This document shows, piece by piece, positions 35,428 to 43,347 of a stretch of 64,000 nt of DNA. The notes beneath the pieces are model-generated. The model worked only from the letters and a program-made list of their open reading frames with translations, ran no database searches and was not told the DNA's origin. Source of the DNA: Flavobacteriales bacterium (GTDB lineage: Bacteria > Bacteroidota > Bacteroidia > Flavobacteriales_D > UBA2798); contig JAIBBF010000013.1 of the NCBI GenBank assembly GCA_019694795.1, positions 1 through 64,000 of the forward strand, written 5' to 3'. Numbering within the stretch: position 1 is the first letter of the stretch; every line of letters begins with the position of its first letter. The position numbers were made by a program, and so were the translations under genes.

Positions 35428-37830
35428 TCAGAAATTCGCGCGAAGTGTCATAGTGAAATTGCGGCCAGGCGCAGAAATTCCACTTGCAAATACCCGATAA
35501 TTCAGATCAGTGATATTTTCTATTCCTCCCTGAACTCGTAAATATTTGTTGATTTGATACGAAGCGCGAACATTAAGGGTACACCATGCGGGCATTCCGT
35601 CCGGTGCAGCCTGAGAGTAATTATCTTCTCCCACCAGGTTATAATCTTTAACCCTTTTCCATCCACTATACATGGTATAGAACTCTCCTCTGAATTTTTT
35701 CAAATTCAAAATAAAAGCTGTTCTTCCAAATACGGGAGGAATGTGGTCGAGCGGATAATCGGTAGTGTCTGTAATTACACGACCGTATGTATAATTTATA
35801 GCGCTGGTAATGCTGAAGTGTTCAGTAACGTCGGCTGCAAAATTAAAGCTGGTTCCATAAATGTAGCCTTTGTCTGAATTTTGTGCAGCAGTTACTAAAC
35901 TTGGTGTTCCATTATACACAATTGAATCTGATCCGTTAAATGTAAATTTCTGAACGGTAATCAGATTGGTTAAATAGGTATAATATCCTGTAACACCTAA
36001 ACGAACTTTTCCGTTGAACGATTTTTCAATGGTTAAATCGGCGTTATAAGTGTATTCTGGTTTTAAATCAGGATTAGGAACAATCAGCATACCCGGTGAA
36101 CTGTCGAATACCTTTCCAACATCATCGATGTTCGGTGCGCGGAAACCGGTAGAACCTAATAGAGCGATTCTCCAATCTTGAGCAGGTTTCACAATTAAAC
36201 CGAGGCTTCCTGTGAGTGCTGAATTTTTTTGCTGTACGTTGGTGTAAGGAAAATGCATGAGGGATGTATCTGAAAAGTTTGCATCCAAACTTACATTCGA
36301 GAAACGAAGTCCATCAGTTAGAATCAACTTATCGTTGATCTCCCAACTGTGGGTTACATAGATTGCAGAATACATCATTGAATTATCGCCATCGGGATAA
36401 CGGGAAGCGGAGGGTGATTCAAGTTCAGTTACAATATTGCGCGAATATCCGTTCGATTTTACCGTATTGTAACTCACCTCGGCACCATATCTGATTTCAT
36501 GTTTTTTTACCTCTTTCATCATATCAACATTGAGGCTGATCACGTTTACATTTTCTTCCTGAAATTTTTTGTTGTTGTTGTTAAAGCGTCGGCTAATGCG
36601 ACTTTCAGCAATATCCTGGAAAGAAAGTGAAACATTGAGTTGATCATACACTTTTGTTTTTTTGGTGTACAAACCCTGGTAGGCAGTCAGCAACATGGTT
36701 TCGGGACCATAATACCATTCAGCAAACTTTAAAATTCCGCCACTGTATTCCTGAAGACGATCATAACGGTTTACATTTCCGGTATTGGTGTACTGAATGT
36801 TGAGTTGATGTAATTGATGCTCGTTTGGTTTAAATCCGATTTTACTAATGACGTTATATTGTTTATAACCGGATTGCACCTGAACATTCGGATCATTATT
36901 GACAAACATTGAATCTTTGTTATTGATTCGTTCTGCATAATTCATGCGCTTCCATAAATCTCCATTGCGTGGATCGCGAAGATTTCCTTGTCTCAAATCG
37001 CCAAAATCGGAATAGGTGCCCGTGAGCATAAATGCCCATTTATTATTGGCAACATTAAATGAAAAATTTCCTGTTTTTTCGGTATTCACGGTAGAGAAAC
37101 GTGTAAATGCACTTCCGGTAACCAGACTTTTTTCATCGGTAGAAAACTGGAGTTTTCGTGTATGAAAATGCATTACTCCGCCAAGCGCATCGCTACCATA
37201 TACCGTAGATGCAGGTCCGTAAACCACCTCAACACGATCCAGCATGTTATTGTCTAAACGAATTACATTCTGAAGATGTCCCGCGCGGTAAATGGCATTG
37301 TTCATTCGAATTCCATCTACCACAATCAACACTTTATTTGCTTCGAATCCGCGAAGGATTGGAGACCCGCCACCGAGTTGACTTTTCTGAAGAAACACAT
37401 TTCCGGTTTGTGTAAGTGCATCACCTGAATTTTGAGCATTCATGAATTCAAGTTGACGCGCATTTAACACATCAATTTGTTGTGCAACATCTTCGCGTTT
37501 TTCAGTGAATTTAGAAGACGAAACAACTACTTCATCGAGGCGGACTTCAATCGTACTCATATAAACCACTCCTCCTGCAGGAATTACTTGCGCAGGATTA
37601 ATGAGTTGAGGACGAAAATCTGGATGAAAAAGCACCAACGATTCCGGTGCCGGAGATGGAAGGTTTACCTGACCTTTTGCATTGGTCATTTCTTTATACG
37701 TCCCTTTTGGATCAGACACTTCTACACCACGCAAGGGTTGCAGCGATGTGATATCGATGATAGTAAGTGTTTGAGCGCTCATGGAAAAGGACGATACCAT
37801 GAACACCAAAAGTGTAAACAGATTTTTCAT
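35428..37830 (-). CDS. TonB-dependent receptor, haemoglobin/transferrin-like
   Basis: 800 residues. Signal peptide (MKNLFTLLVFMVSSFSMSAQ), a carboxypeptidase-regulatory-like domain (~20-90), then the plug domain and a 22-strand barrel. The plug segment SPILRGFEANKVLIVVDGIR, MNNAIYRAGHLQN and YGPASTVYGSDALGGV follow the TonB-dependent haemoglobin/transferrin/lactoferrin receptor pattern. The last residues (RNFTMTLRANF) end in Phe, as outer-membrane barrels do. It lies upstream of the M43 protease and the imelysin/di-haem pair, consistent with iron or haem uptake. No TonB-box was identified. Confidence 0.92.
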   Translation of the reverse strand: MKNLFTLLVFMVSSFSMSAQTLTIIDITSLQPLRGVEVSDPKGTYKEMTNAKGQVNLPSPAPESLVLFHPDFRPQLINPAQVIPAGGVVYMSTIEVRLDEVVVSSSKFTEKREDVAQQIDVLNARQLEFMNAQNSGDALTQTGNVFLQKSQLGGGSPILRGFEANKVLIVVDGIRMNNAIYRAGHLQNVIRLDNNMLDRVEVVYGPASTVYGSDALGGVMHFHTRKLQFSTDEKSLVTGSAFTRFSTVNTEKTGNFSFNVANNKWAFMLTGTYSDFGDLRQGNLRDPRNGDLWKRMNYAERINNKDSMFVNNDPNVQVQSGYKQYNVISKIGFKPNEHQLHQLNIQYTNTGNVNRYDRLQEYSGGILKFAEWYYGPETMLLTAYQGLYTKKTKVYDQLNVSLSFQDIAESRISRRFNNNNKKFQEENVNVISLNVDMMKEVKKHEIRYGAEVSYNTVKSNGYSRNIVTELESPSASRYPDGDNSMMYSAIYVTHSWEINDKLILTDGLRFSNVSLDANFSDTSLMHFPYTNVQQKNSALTGSLGLIVKPAQDWRIALLGSTGFRAPNIDDVGKVFDSSPGMLIVPNPDLKPEYTYNADLTIEKSFNGKVRLGVTGYYTYLTNLITVQKFTFNGSDSIVYNGTPSLVTAAQNSDKGYIYGTSFNFAADVTEHFSITSAINYTYGRVITDTTDYPLDHIPPVFGRTAFILNLKKFRGEFYTMYSGWKRVKDYNLVGEDNYSQAAPDGMPAWCTLNVRASYQINKYLRVQGGIENITDLNYRVFASGISAPGRNFTMTLRANF

Positions 37831-37902
37831 TTTTAAATTTTGGATTTAATCAATAGAGAGACATCCCACCAAAGGCAGGCAACAAAATTCAGCGTTCTCA
37901 GA

Positions 37903-38466
37903 TTAAATCTCGGGAGGGGAAAAAACTCCGTTTAAAAAACCAACACCTGTAGAAACGGGAATGTCGGCAAGACATGTTGGTTCATTGGAAGGATAAAAAA
38001 GAATGGTTTCGGTTTGTTCACTGTACCATTTCAGATCCAGTAGCTTTTTAAATTCAAATCGTTTTTCGAAATCCTGATCCAGTCGTTTGAGTAAATCTCT
38101 TTTCCAATCGGATTCGGCATGGTCTTTTACACAAGCATAGGCCTTGCCTTCAGTGCGGACCACATCATACATTTCGCCCTGAAAATAGACCTCATGATCA
38201 TTTTCCCAATAAGAAGAGGGATCTTTCTGAATTTCCTCCATGGAAATATAAGTGAGTTCAGATGCTTTCAGATTGTGAAGAATTTTCTCCTTCATCTCGT
38301 GGCGAATGACCAGTCGTTTTGCCAATAGAAAATATGGCTCTCCGATAGACAGCCATAACACCACCCCGCATAAGAGAAGAGCGGGGATCAGCGACAAGGA
38401 TCGATATTTGCGAATAACGAACACCAAAACCAAAAATACGTGTTTTTTCCTTATCCTGATCCCCAC
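37903..38466 (-). CDS. Hypothetical membrane-anchored protein
   Basis: 187 residues with a GTG start at 38466; a start further in cannot be excluded. One N-terminal membrane helix (SLSLIPALLLCGVVLWLSI, ~24-42) follows a basic leader (GIRIRKKH). The rest is soluble and charged. C-terminal residues CLADIPVSTGVGFLNGVFSPPEI are unusual but unrecognised. It lies 72 bases upstream of the TonB receptor on the same strand, so the two may be co-transcribed. Confidence 0.55.
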   Translation of the reverse strand: MGIRIRKKHVFLVLVFVIRKYRSLSLIPALLLCGVVLWLSIGEPYFLLAKRLVIRHEMKEKILHNLKASELTYISMEEIQKDPSSYWENDHEVYFQGEMYDVVRTEGKAYACVKDHAESDWKRDLLKRLDQDFEKRFEFKKLLDLKWYSEQTETILFYPSNEPTCLADIPVSTGVGFLNGVFSPPEI

Positions 38467-38500
38467 CCTTAGGTTGAGGCATTTTTTTCAGGGTAAACGG

Positions 38501-39823
38501 CTAAATGCTAACCTGATACTGAAGCACCAGCATGTTTTTCCTTTCTTTTAATGTATAGGTATTGGCGTTAAAAACAGGACGATTTTGTAAGCCTAAACTT
38601 AATTTTTGAGCATGACCTTTAATCAGCCAGTTGATTCCCCCGTCAAGAACAACAGAGGGATCATCTAATTTATTGAATTGACTGTATTGCATCGAAGCAT
38701 AAGGCATTAATGTTCCTGACTTCTTCAGTAAATCCTGTTTCATCAGATAGCCTAACTGCACATAAATAGTTGTTCCTGTTCCCATCATTGGAAAAGCGGA
38801 TCCTGTTCCATTAAAGGAAGCATTAGCATTGGTGCTCTGACCCGGATTCATTACTCCATTATTGCGAACATAATTAGGTCCGTAATCCATGGAAAAAAAT
38901 CCGGCATAAGCAGAAATCGCATTTCCTTTTTCTTTATTCAATGGCATATCTAAAAATGCAGCAACCGACCAATGGAACATATCATGAAAGCTGGTATCCA
39001 CTCCATCGCTTGTCCAGGTAGCCGCCTGCTGATAAATAGCACCTGCTTCGAGATTAAGCACTTTCTTTTTTCCAAGATAGGTTCCCGTCATATACGGTGT
39101 AGTATTCGGTTCTTTATCGAAAAAATTCCAAATGAATAATCCCTGGTATTGTTTATGGTGACCCATACTCGCAAATGTTGCATCTGCATTTATTGGCGGT
39201 ATGCTTGCACCAGAAGTGGTGATGGGAAAAGGATCCGTTAATGCAATTCGATAATCCAACCGACCTAATTGTCCACGTGCATACAGCGATAATTTTCGTG
39301 AAAATTCATCCGTTTGATCTACGGTAGCTTGTGCAAATACCGGAACATCGAGCGTCATTATCGTTCCAATACTTGGCTGTGAAAAACGCGATAATCCATT
39401 GGTGATCGTTAATCCCGCTCCGATTTTTAAATAGTTCTGTCCGGCAAAAACATGGTATTCTGCCAATGCATCATGAAAGAATGCCTGAAGTTTTCTGTTT
39501 CCTGAATTCGCCGATAAATAATTGAAATTATTCATGCCGAATTGCGTGTAGAAAAAAAGATGATCGGTTAGTTGTCCGAACAACTGCATTCGGGTTCTCC
39601 TTAATCCGATATCAAATGTTTCATCTGTTGGTTCTCCCAACACCATGGTACCGGGATTACTCTGATTATATCTCAGCCAGGCCTGGTTTAAAAAGGTGGC
39701 TTTGATGTAATATTTTCCGTCTTCAGAAAAATTCTTTTTTAATTCAGGTATCTGCGCCATCACCCCGTGGGTGAATTGAACAGTGCTTATTAACAGAATA
39801 AAAAATAATTTTTTTGTTTTCAT
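38501..39823 (-). CDS. Outer-membrane porin, phosphate-selective porin O/P-like
   Basis: 440 residues, signal peptide ending VMAQ. A long run of amphipathic strands with aromatic girdles (TRMQLFGQLTDHLFFYTQFGMNNFNYL, KLSLYARGQLGRLDYRIALTDPF) and a final strand MLVLQYQVSI fits a 16-18-strand porin. The phosphate-selective porin O/P grouping is by pattern only. It starts two bases after the SulP transporter stop, so the two form an operon that would carry an anion across both membranes. Confidence 0.85.
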   Translation of the reverse strand: MKTKKLFFILLISTVQFTHGVMAQIPELKKNFSEDGKYYIKATFLNQAWLRYNQSNPGTMVLGEPTDETFDIGLRRTRMQLFGQLTDHLFFYTQFGMNNFNYLSANSGNRKLQAFFHDALAEYHVFAGQNYLKIGAGLTITNGLSRFSQPSIGTIMTLDVPVFAQATVDQTDEFSRKLSLYARGQLGRLDYRIALTDPFPITTSGASIPPINADATFASMGHHKQYQGLFIWNFFDKEPNTTPYMTGTYLGKKKVLNLEAGAIYQQAATWTSDGVDTSFHDMFHWSVAAFLDMPLNKEKGNAISAYAGFFSMDYGPNYVRNNGVMNPGQSTNANASFNGTGSAFPMMGTGTTIYVQLGYLMKQDLLKKSGTLMPYASMQYSQFNKLDDPSVVLDGGINWLIKGHAQKLSLGLQNRPVFNANTYTLKERKNMLVLQYQVSI

Positions 39824-39825
39824 CT

Positions 39826-41460
39826 TCAGGTATGTGATACTTTTTTTCGTGCTGCTGCCGGATGCGATGAGAATGGATTAAAATTTTCCAGTCCTACCAC
39901 TTTAATTTCTCCTCCGGTAGAGTGATATTCTTCTTCGAACAAATGCAATTGCTCCATGAATGAATGATCCACAAATACACAGTCGGAAAAATCGAAGGTG
40001 AGGTGATGTCCACCCGGAATTGTTTCCCATAATTTTTTATAGCCAAGAAAGTTTGAAAAAATAGCGGCATCGTGTATTTGGATGTCGATATGCTTTCCAT
40101 GTTCTTTCATGGTGTACCGTGCTTTAAACAAAGAACGAAGTGGTGCTCCGTTAACAACCTGAATAATCAGCTTGGTTAAAATTCCTGCAGCTACACCTAA
40201 CAATAAATCTTCGGCAACAGTAACAATGATTGTAACAAGAAAAATGGCTAATTGTTCTGCACCGATTTTATAGGTTCCGATAAATTCTTTTGGACTTGCC
40301 AAACGATAAGCAACAAAAATCAACATTGCCGCCAATGCTGCATTAGGAATCATTTCAATCACTGGTATCATGGCCAGCATAGCGATAAGCAGAAAAAATC
40401 CGTGAAAGAAATTAGCCCATCTTGTTTTTCCGCCATTGTTTACATTGGCCGAAGAACGAGCAACTTCAGAAATCATAGGGAGTCCACCCAACAATCCACT
40501 GAATGCATTACCTACTCCTACTGCAACTAAATCTTTATTATAATCCGATTTTCGTTTATATGGATCCATCCCGTCGATCGCTTTTACCGTGAGTAACGAT
40601 TCGATGGTATTGACAAACAAAAACATGAATACAAACTTCCAGAATGTTAACGTACCTATTGCTGCGAAACTGGCATTGAATCCGAGTGTTCCCCAGAAAT
40701 CGCCGATTTTTACCAATGAAAAGGGCTTACCGCTATGATCGTGCACAGAGGATAATCCCATATAAGCTGCCATTGGTACTGCAATGAGTAATACAATCAT
40801 TGGTGCCGGTATTTTTTTAAATACGCCTCCCATGGCTGGAAGAATAAACATGATGAGGAGCGACAACAATCCGATGGTTGCAATGCTTCCATTGGCATTT
40901 GCAATGAAGTTGGGGATATGTTCATATAATTGAATCGGCGTCATTCCTTTTGTCATGGATGGATCTACTCCCAATAAAACCGGAAACTGTTTTGCAAAAA
41001 TTAAAATTCCAATAGCTGCTAACATCCCGTGTACTGCAGAGTGAGGGAAAAAATCACTGAGTGATCCGAATTTTAATAAACCAAATCCGATTTGAATTAG
41101 TGCAGCAACTACTGCCGCTCCCAAAATCAAATGCCAACCTTCTGTTTTATCGCCACCCCCTAATTCCGACATAGCTATAACGCCGCCGGCACAAATGGTG
41201 ATAAGTCCTGCAGCAGGCCCTTTAATCGTTAATCGCGAACCGGCGAAAAAACTAACGAGTAATCCACCGATCATAGCCGTTAACACTCCCATGGCAGGCG
41301 GAAACTCACTGGCTTTTGCAATTCCCAAACTAAGTGGTAATGCGAGGAGAAAGACAAGGAATCCCGACATCATATCGGATTTCCAGTTTTGAACTAATCC
41401 TTTAATTCCATCTAACGGAATGGATTTGGAATGGTTTTTATGTTGATTTGAAGATGACAT
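39826..41460 (-). CDS. SulP-family anion transporter with STAS domain
   Basis: 544 residues. About 12 membrane segments with SulP landmarks: FLVFLLALPLSLGIAKASEFPP near the start, GSRLTIKGPAAGLI, and GLPMISEVARSSANVNNGGKT. The C-terminal STAS domain (~440-530) has HLTFDFSDCVFVDHSFMEQL. SulP proteins move sulfate, bicarbonate or other anions. The substrate is not fixed by sequence; many Bacteroidota members are annotated as bicarbonate/sulfate transporters. It is first in an operon with a porin. A 46-codon ORF overlaps its start. Confidence 0.93.
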   Translation of the reverse strand: MSSSNQHKNHSKSIPLDGIKGLVQNWKSDMMSGFLVFLLALPLSLGIAKASEFPPAMGVLTAMIGGLLVSFFAGSRLTIKGPAAGLITICAGGVIAMSELGGGDKTEGWHLILGAAVVAALIQIGFGLLKFGSLSDFFPHSAVHGMLAAIGILIFAKQFPVLLGVDPSMTKGMTPIQLYEHIPNFIANANGSIATIGLLSLLIMFILPAMGGVFKKIPAPMIVLLIAVPMAAYMGLSSVHDHSGKPFSLVKIGDFWGTLGFNASFAAIGTLTFWKFVFMFLFVNTIESLLTVKAIDGMDPYKRKSDYNKDLVAVGVGNAFSGLLGGLPMISEVARSSANVNNGGKTRWANFFHGFFLLIAMLAMIPVIEMIPNAALAAMLIFVAYRLASPKEFIGTYKIGAEQLAIFLVTIIVTVAEDLLLGVAAGILTKLIIQVVNGAPLRSLFKARYTMKEHGKHIDIQIHDAAIFSNFLGYKKLWETIPGGHHLTFDFSDCVFVDHSFMEQLHLFEEEYHSTGGEIKVVGLENFNPFSSHPAAARKKVSHT

Positions 41461-41578
41461 TTGGACGAAATTTTTTGTTGATTTCGTTCAATCGAATTTC
41501 AGTCATCAGTTGGCACAAGGAATAAAAGACACAGGCGGCGATTACGAACAGGATTTTGCTTGGTGCCCCTGTAAGCAT
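41438..41578 (-). CDS. Possible small membrane protein upstream of SulP
   Basis: 46 residues from an ATG at 41578 to a TAA inside the sulP start region (23-base overlap). MLTGAPSKILFVIAACVFYSLCQLMTEIRL looks like a real membrane helix with a charged C-terminus. Upstream in the same frame SLVLSSFA suggests a second helix before an in-frame stop, so it may be a remnant of a longer membrane protein. Weak evidence; could be chance. The other ~200 bases to 41785 hold nothing I can support. Confidence 0.25.
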   Translation of the reverse strand: MLTGAPSKILFVIAACVFYSLCQLMTEIRLNEINKKFRPNVIFKST

Positions 41579-41784
41579 GGCGAATGAGGAAAGAACGAGA
41601 CTTAATCCAGGAATACTTCTGCAAGATTAACTGTCCGGTAACCGACACCCATATCTTTTTTTCTGTATGCGAGATGTTGATCAGACATCACTGATTGTTT
41701 TCTTAAGTGAAAACGAACTTGATTTAATTGAACGTTGAATAAAAAAGCTTGTTCCATATTACAGGAACGGGACGTTTCAATTCA

Positions 41785-42159
41785 TCAAATCAGTAATGTT
41801 CGCAATTGAATAAAGCGTGGTGTGGAAATAAAAGATAAATCAGCGAAGTAAGAAGCGTGATAACCGCTATTGCTGAAAGTAGAATGAAAAGTGAAATTAC
41901 AGGGCTCAGAATAAAATACCGGTAATGCAGGGAATCGCAATCCGTCCGTATCCGTTTCTTCGAGATCTTCCAGTTCTCTTAGATCAAACAGAAAATCTTT
42001 CTTCTGTTCATCGCCGCCCATTTGAACGGAACCTTCTGAAGTTTTAACACTAAGCTCATGAAGGTAGGATCCTACATATGGCAATGTAAAAACCAATAAA
42101 TGGTAGGTCGCCAATAACAGAACGACAGCACGCAGGTTTTTGATTTTTAAAATGCTCAT
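41785..42159 (-). CDS. Small exported hypothetical protein
   Basis: 124 residues with an N-terminal membrane or signal segment (LRAVVLLLATYHLLVFTLPYVG). The remainder is acidic in the middle (DLRELEDLEETDTDG) and aromatic at the end (FHSTFSNSGYHASYFADLSFISTPRF). No known motif. The ending resembles small proteins of unknown role seen in Bacteroidota. The ~180 bases between it and gpsA hold both promoters of a divergent pair; no exact -7 box was found. Confidence 0.6.
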   Translation of the reverse strand: MSILKIKNLRAVVLLLATYHLLVFTLPYVGSYLHELSVKTSEGSVQMGGDEQKKDFLFDLRELEDLEETDTDGLRFPALPVFYSEPCNFTFHSTFSNSGYHASYFADLSFISTPRFIQLRTLLI

Positions 42160-42342
42160 AATTCACTGTAAATATTGCCCTTTTTTTAAGCAATGGAAAT
42201 CCTTTTAACAAAAAAATAACCGAATATAGAAGTATTACTATTCCGAAAAAGTCGCAAACCACTGATTACCAGTAGTAAAAAAATAATAAATCGATGGCAA
42301 TTTCAATTTGTTTATTTTGCGGTAAATAAGAATGAAATAGCA

Positions 42343-43329
42343 ATGAAAATCGGTGTTATTGGCGGAGGTAGCTGGGGAACAGCCATTGTAAAGTTGTTGA
42401 GCAACAATTTAGACCATGTTTACTGGTGGGTTCACACGAGTGAAAGTGTTGAGCATATCCGTAAGTTCCATCATAATCCACGCTATTTGCAATCGGTAGA
42501 ATTCGATCCGGGGAAACTGATCGTTACTAACCGGCTGGAAGAAATCGTACCGCAATGCGATATTCTGATCATGGCAACACCTGCTGCATTTCTTCAATCG
42601 GTTTTTGAAAAATATCCGAAAGAAAATTTCAAGGGGAAAATAATTTTCTCTGCCATCAAGGGTATGATTCCGGAATTAAATATTATTCCTGCCGATTATT
42701 TTAATCAGGTGCTTGGCGTTCCTATGGATAAGATCGGAATTATATGCGGTCCTTGTCACGCCGAAGAAGTGGCCCTGGAGCGACTAAGCTATTTAACCAT
42801 TGCCTGCTCCGATACACAAAGCGCACAAGTGATGGCCGATCATTTAAGTTGTCGCTATTTACGCACTACGGTTTCTGATGATTTATTGGGAACGGAATTA
42901 TCGGCGGTATTAAAAAATATTTATGCCATTGCATCCGGTATTTGCGGAGGTGTAGGCTACGGCGATAATTTTCAGGCTGTGTTAATTTCGAATGCAAGTG
43001 TAGAAACTGCACGATTCATTGATGTTGTTCATCCGATACACCGCGATGTAAAATCGAGTGCTTATCTGGGAGATTTATTGGTGACCGCCTATTCTAAATT
43101 TTCGCGAAACCGCACGTTCGGATACATGATTGGTAAAGGTTATTCCGTAAAAGCCGCCCAATTAGAAATGGAAATGGTTGCAGAAGGTTATTATGCCGTA
43201 AAAAGTATTGTAGAAATGAACAAAAAGTACAATGTAGATATGCCCATTGTACAATGTGTTTACAATATTATTTACGAAAAAATTTCTCCTGCTGTTGAAG
43301 TCCGCATTCTCAGTGATAAATTATCTTAA
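42343..43329 (+). CDS. gpsA: NAD(P)-dependent glycerol-3-phosphate dehydrogenase
   Basis: 328 residues, the usual length. Makes sn-glycerol-3-phosphate from dihydroxyacetone phosphate for phospholipid synthesis. Motifs: MKIGVIGGGSWGTAIVKLL (Rossmann GxGxxG), SAIKGMIPE, ICGPCHAEEVA, and the catalytic Lys with LKNIYAIASGICGG. C-terminal SSAYLGDLLVTAYSKFSRNRTFG is the substrate-binding region. It is divergent from the small exported protein and convergent with the CotH-like gene. Confidence 0.95.
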   Translation: MKIGVIGGGSWGTAIVKLLSNNLDHVYWWVHTSESVEHIRKFHHNPRYLQSVEFDPGKLIVTNRLEEIVPQCDILIMATPAAFLQSVFEKYPKENFKGKIIFSAIKGMIPELNIIPADYFNQVLGVPMDKIGIICGPCHAEEVALERLSYLTIACSDTQSAQVMADHLSCRYLRTTVSDDLLGTELSAVLKNIYAIASGICGGVGYGDNFQAVLISNASVETARFIDVVHPIHRDVKSSAYLGDLLVTAYSKFSRNRTFGYMIGKGYSVKAAQLEMEMVAEGYYAVKSIVEMNKKYNVDMPIVQCVYNIIYEKISPAVEVRILSDKLS

Positions 43330-43347
43330 GCAAAATTCGTTTCAGTT

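Noticed and set aside
37831-37902. Possible riboswitch upstream of the TonB receptor (CTGAGA and GC-rich pieces)
   Set aside because: The CTGAGA bases are not followed by the TPP-type second box, and no cobalamin or FMN consensus is present. Only a short GCCTGCC/GGTGGG-like hairpin remains.
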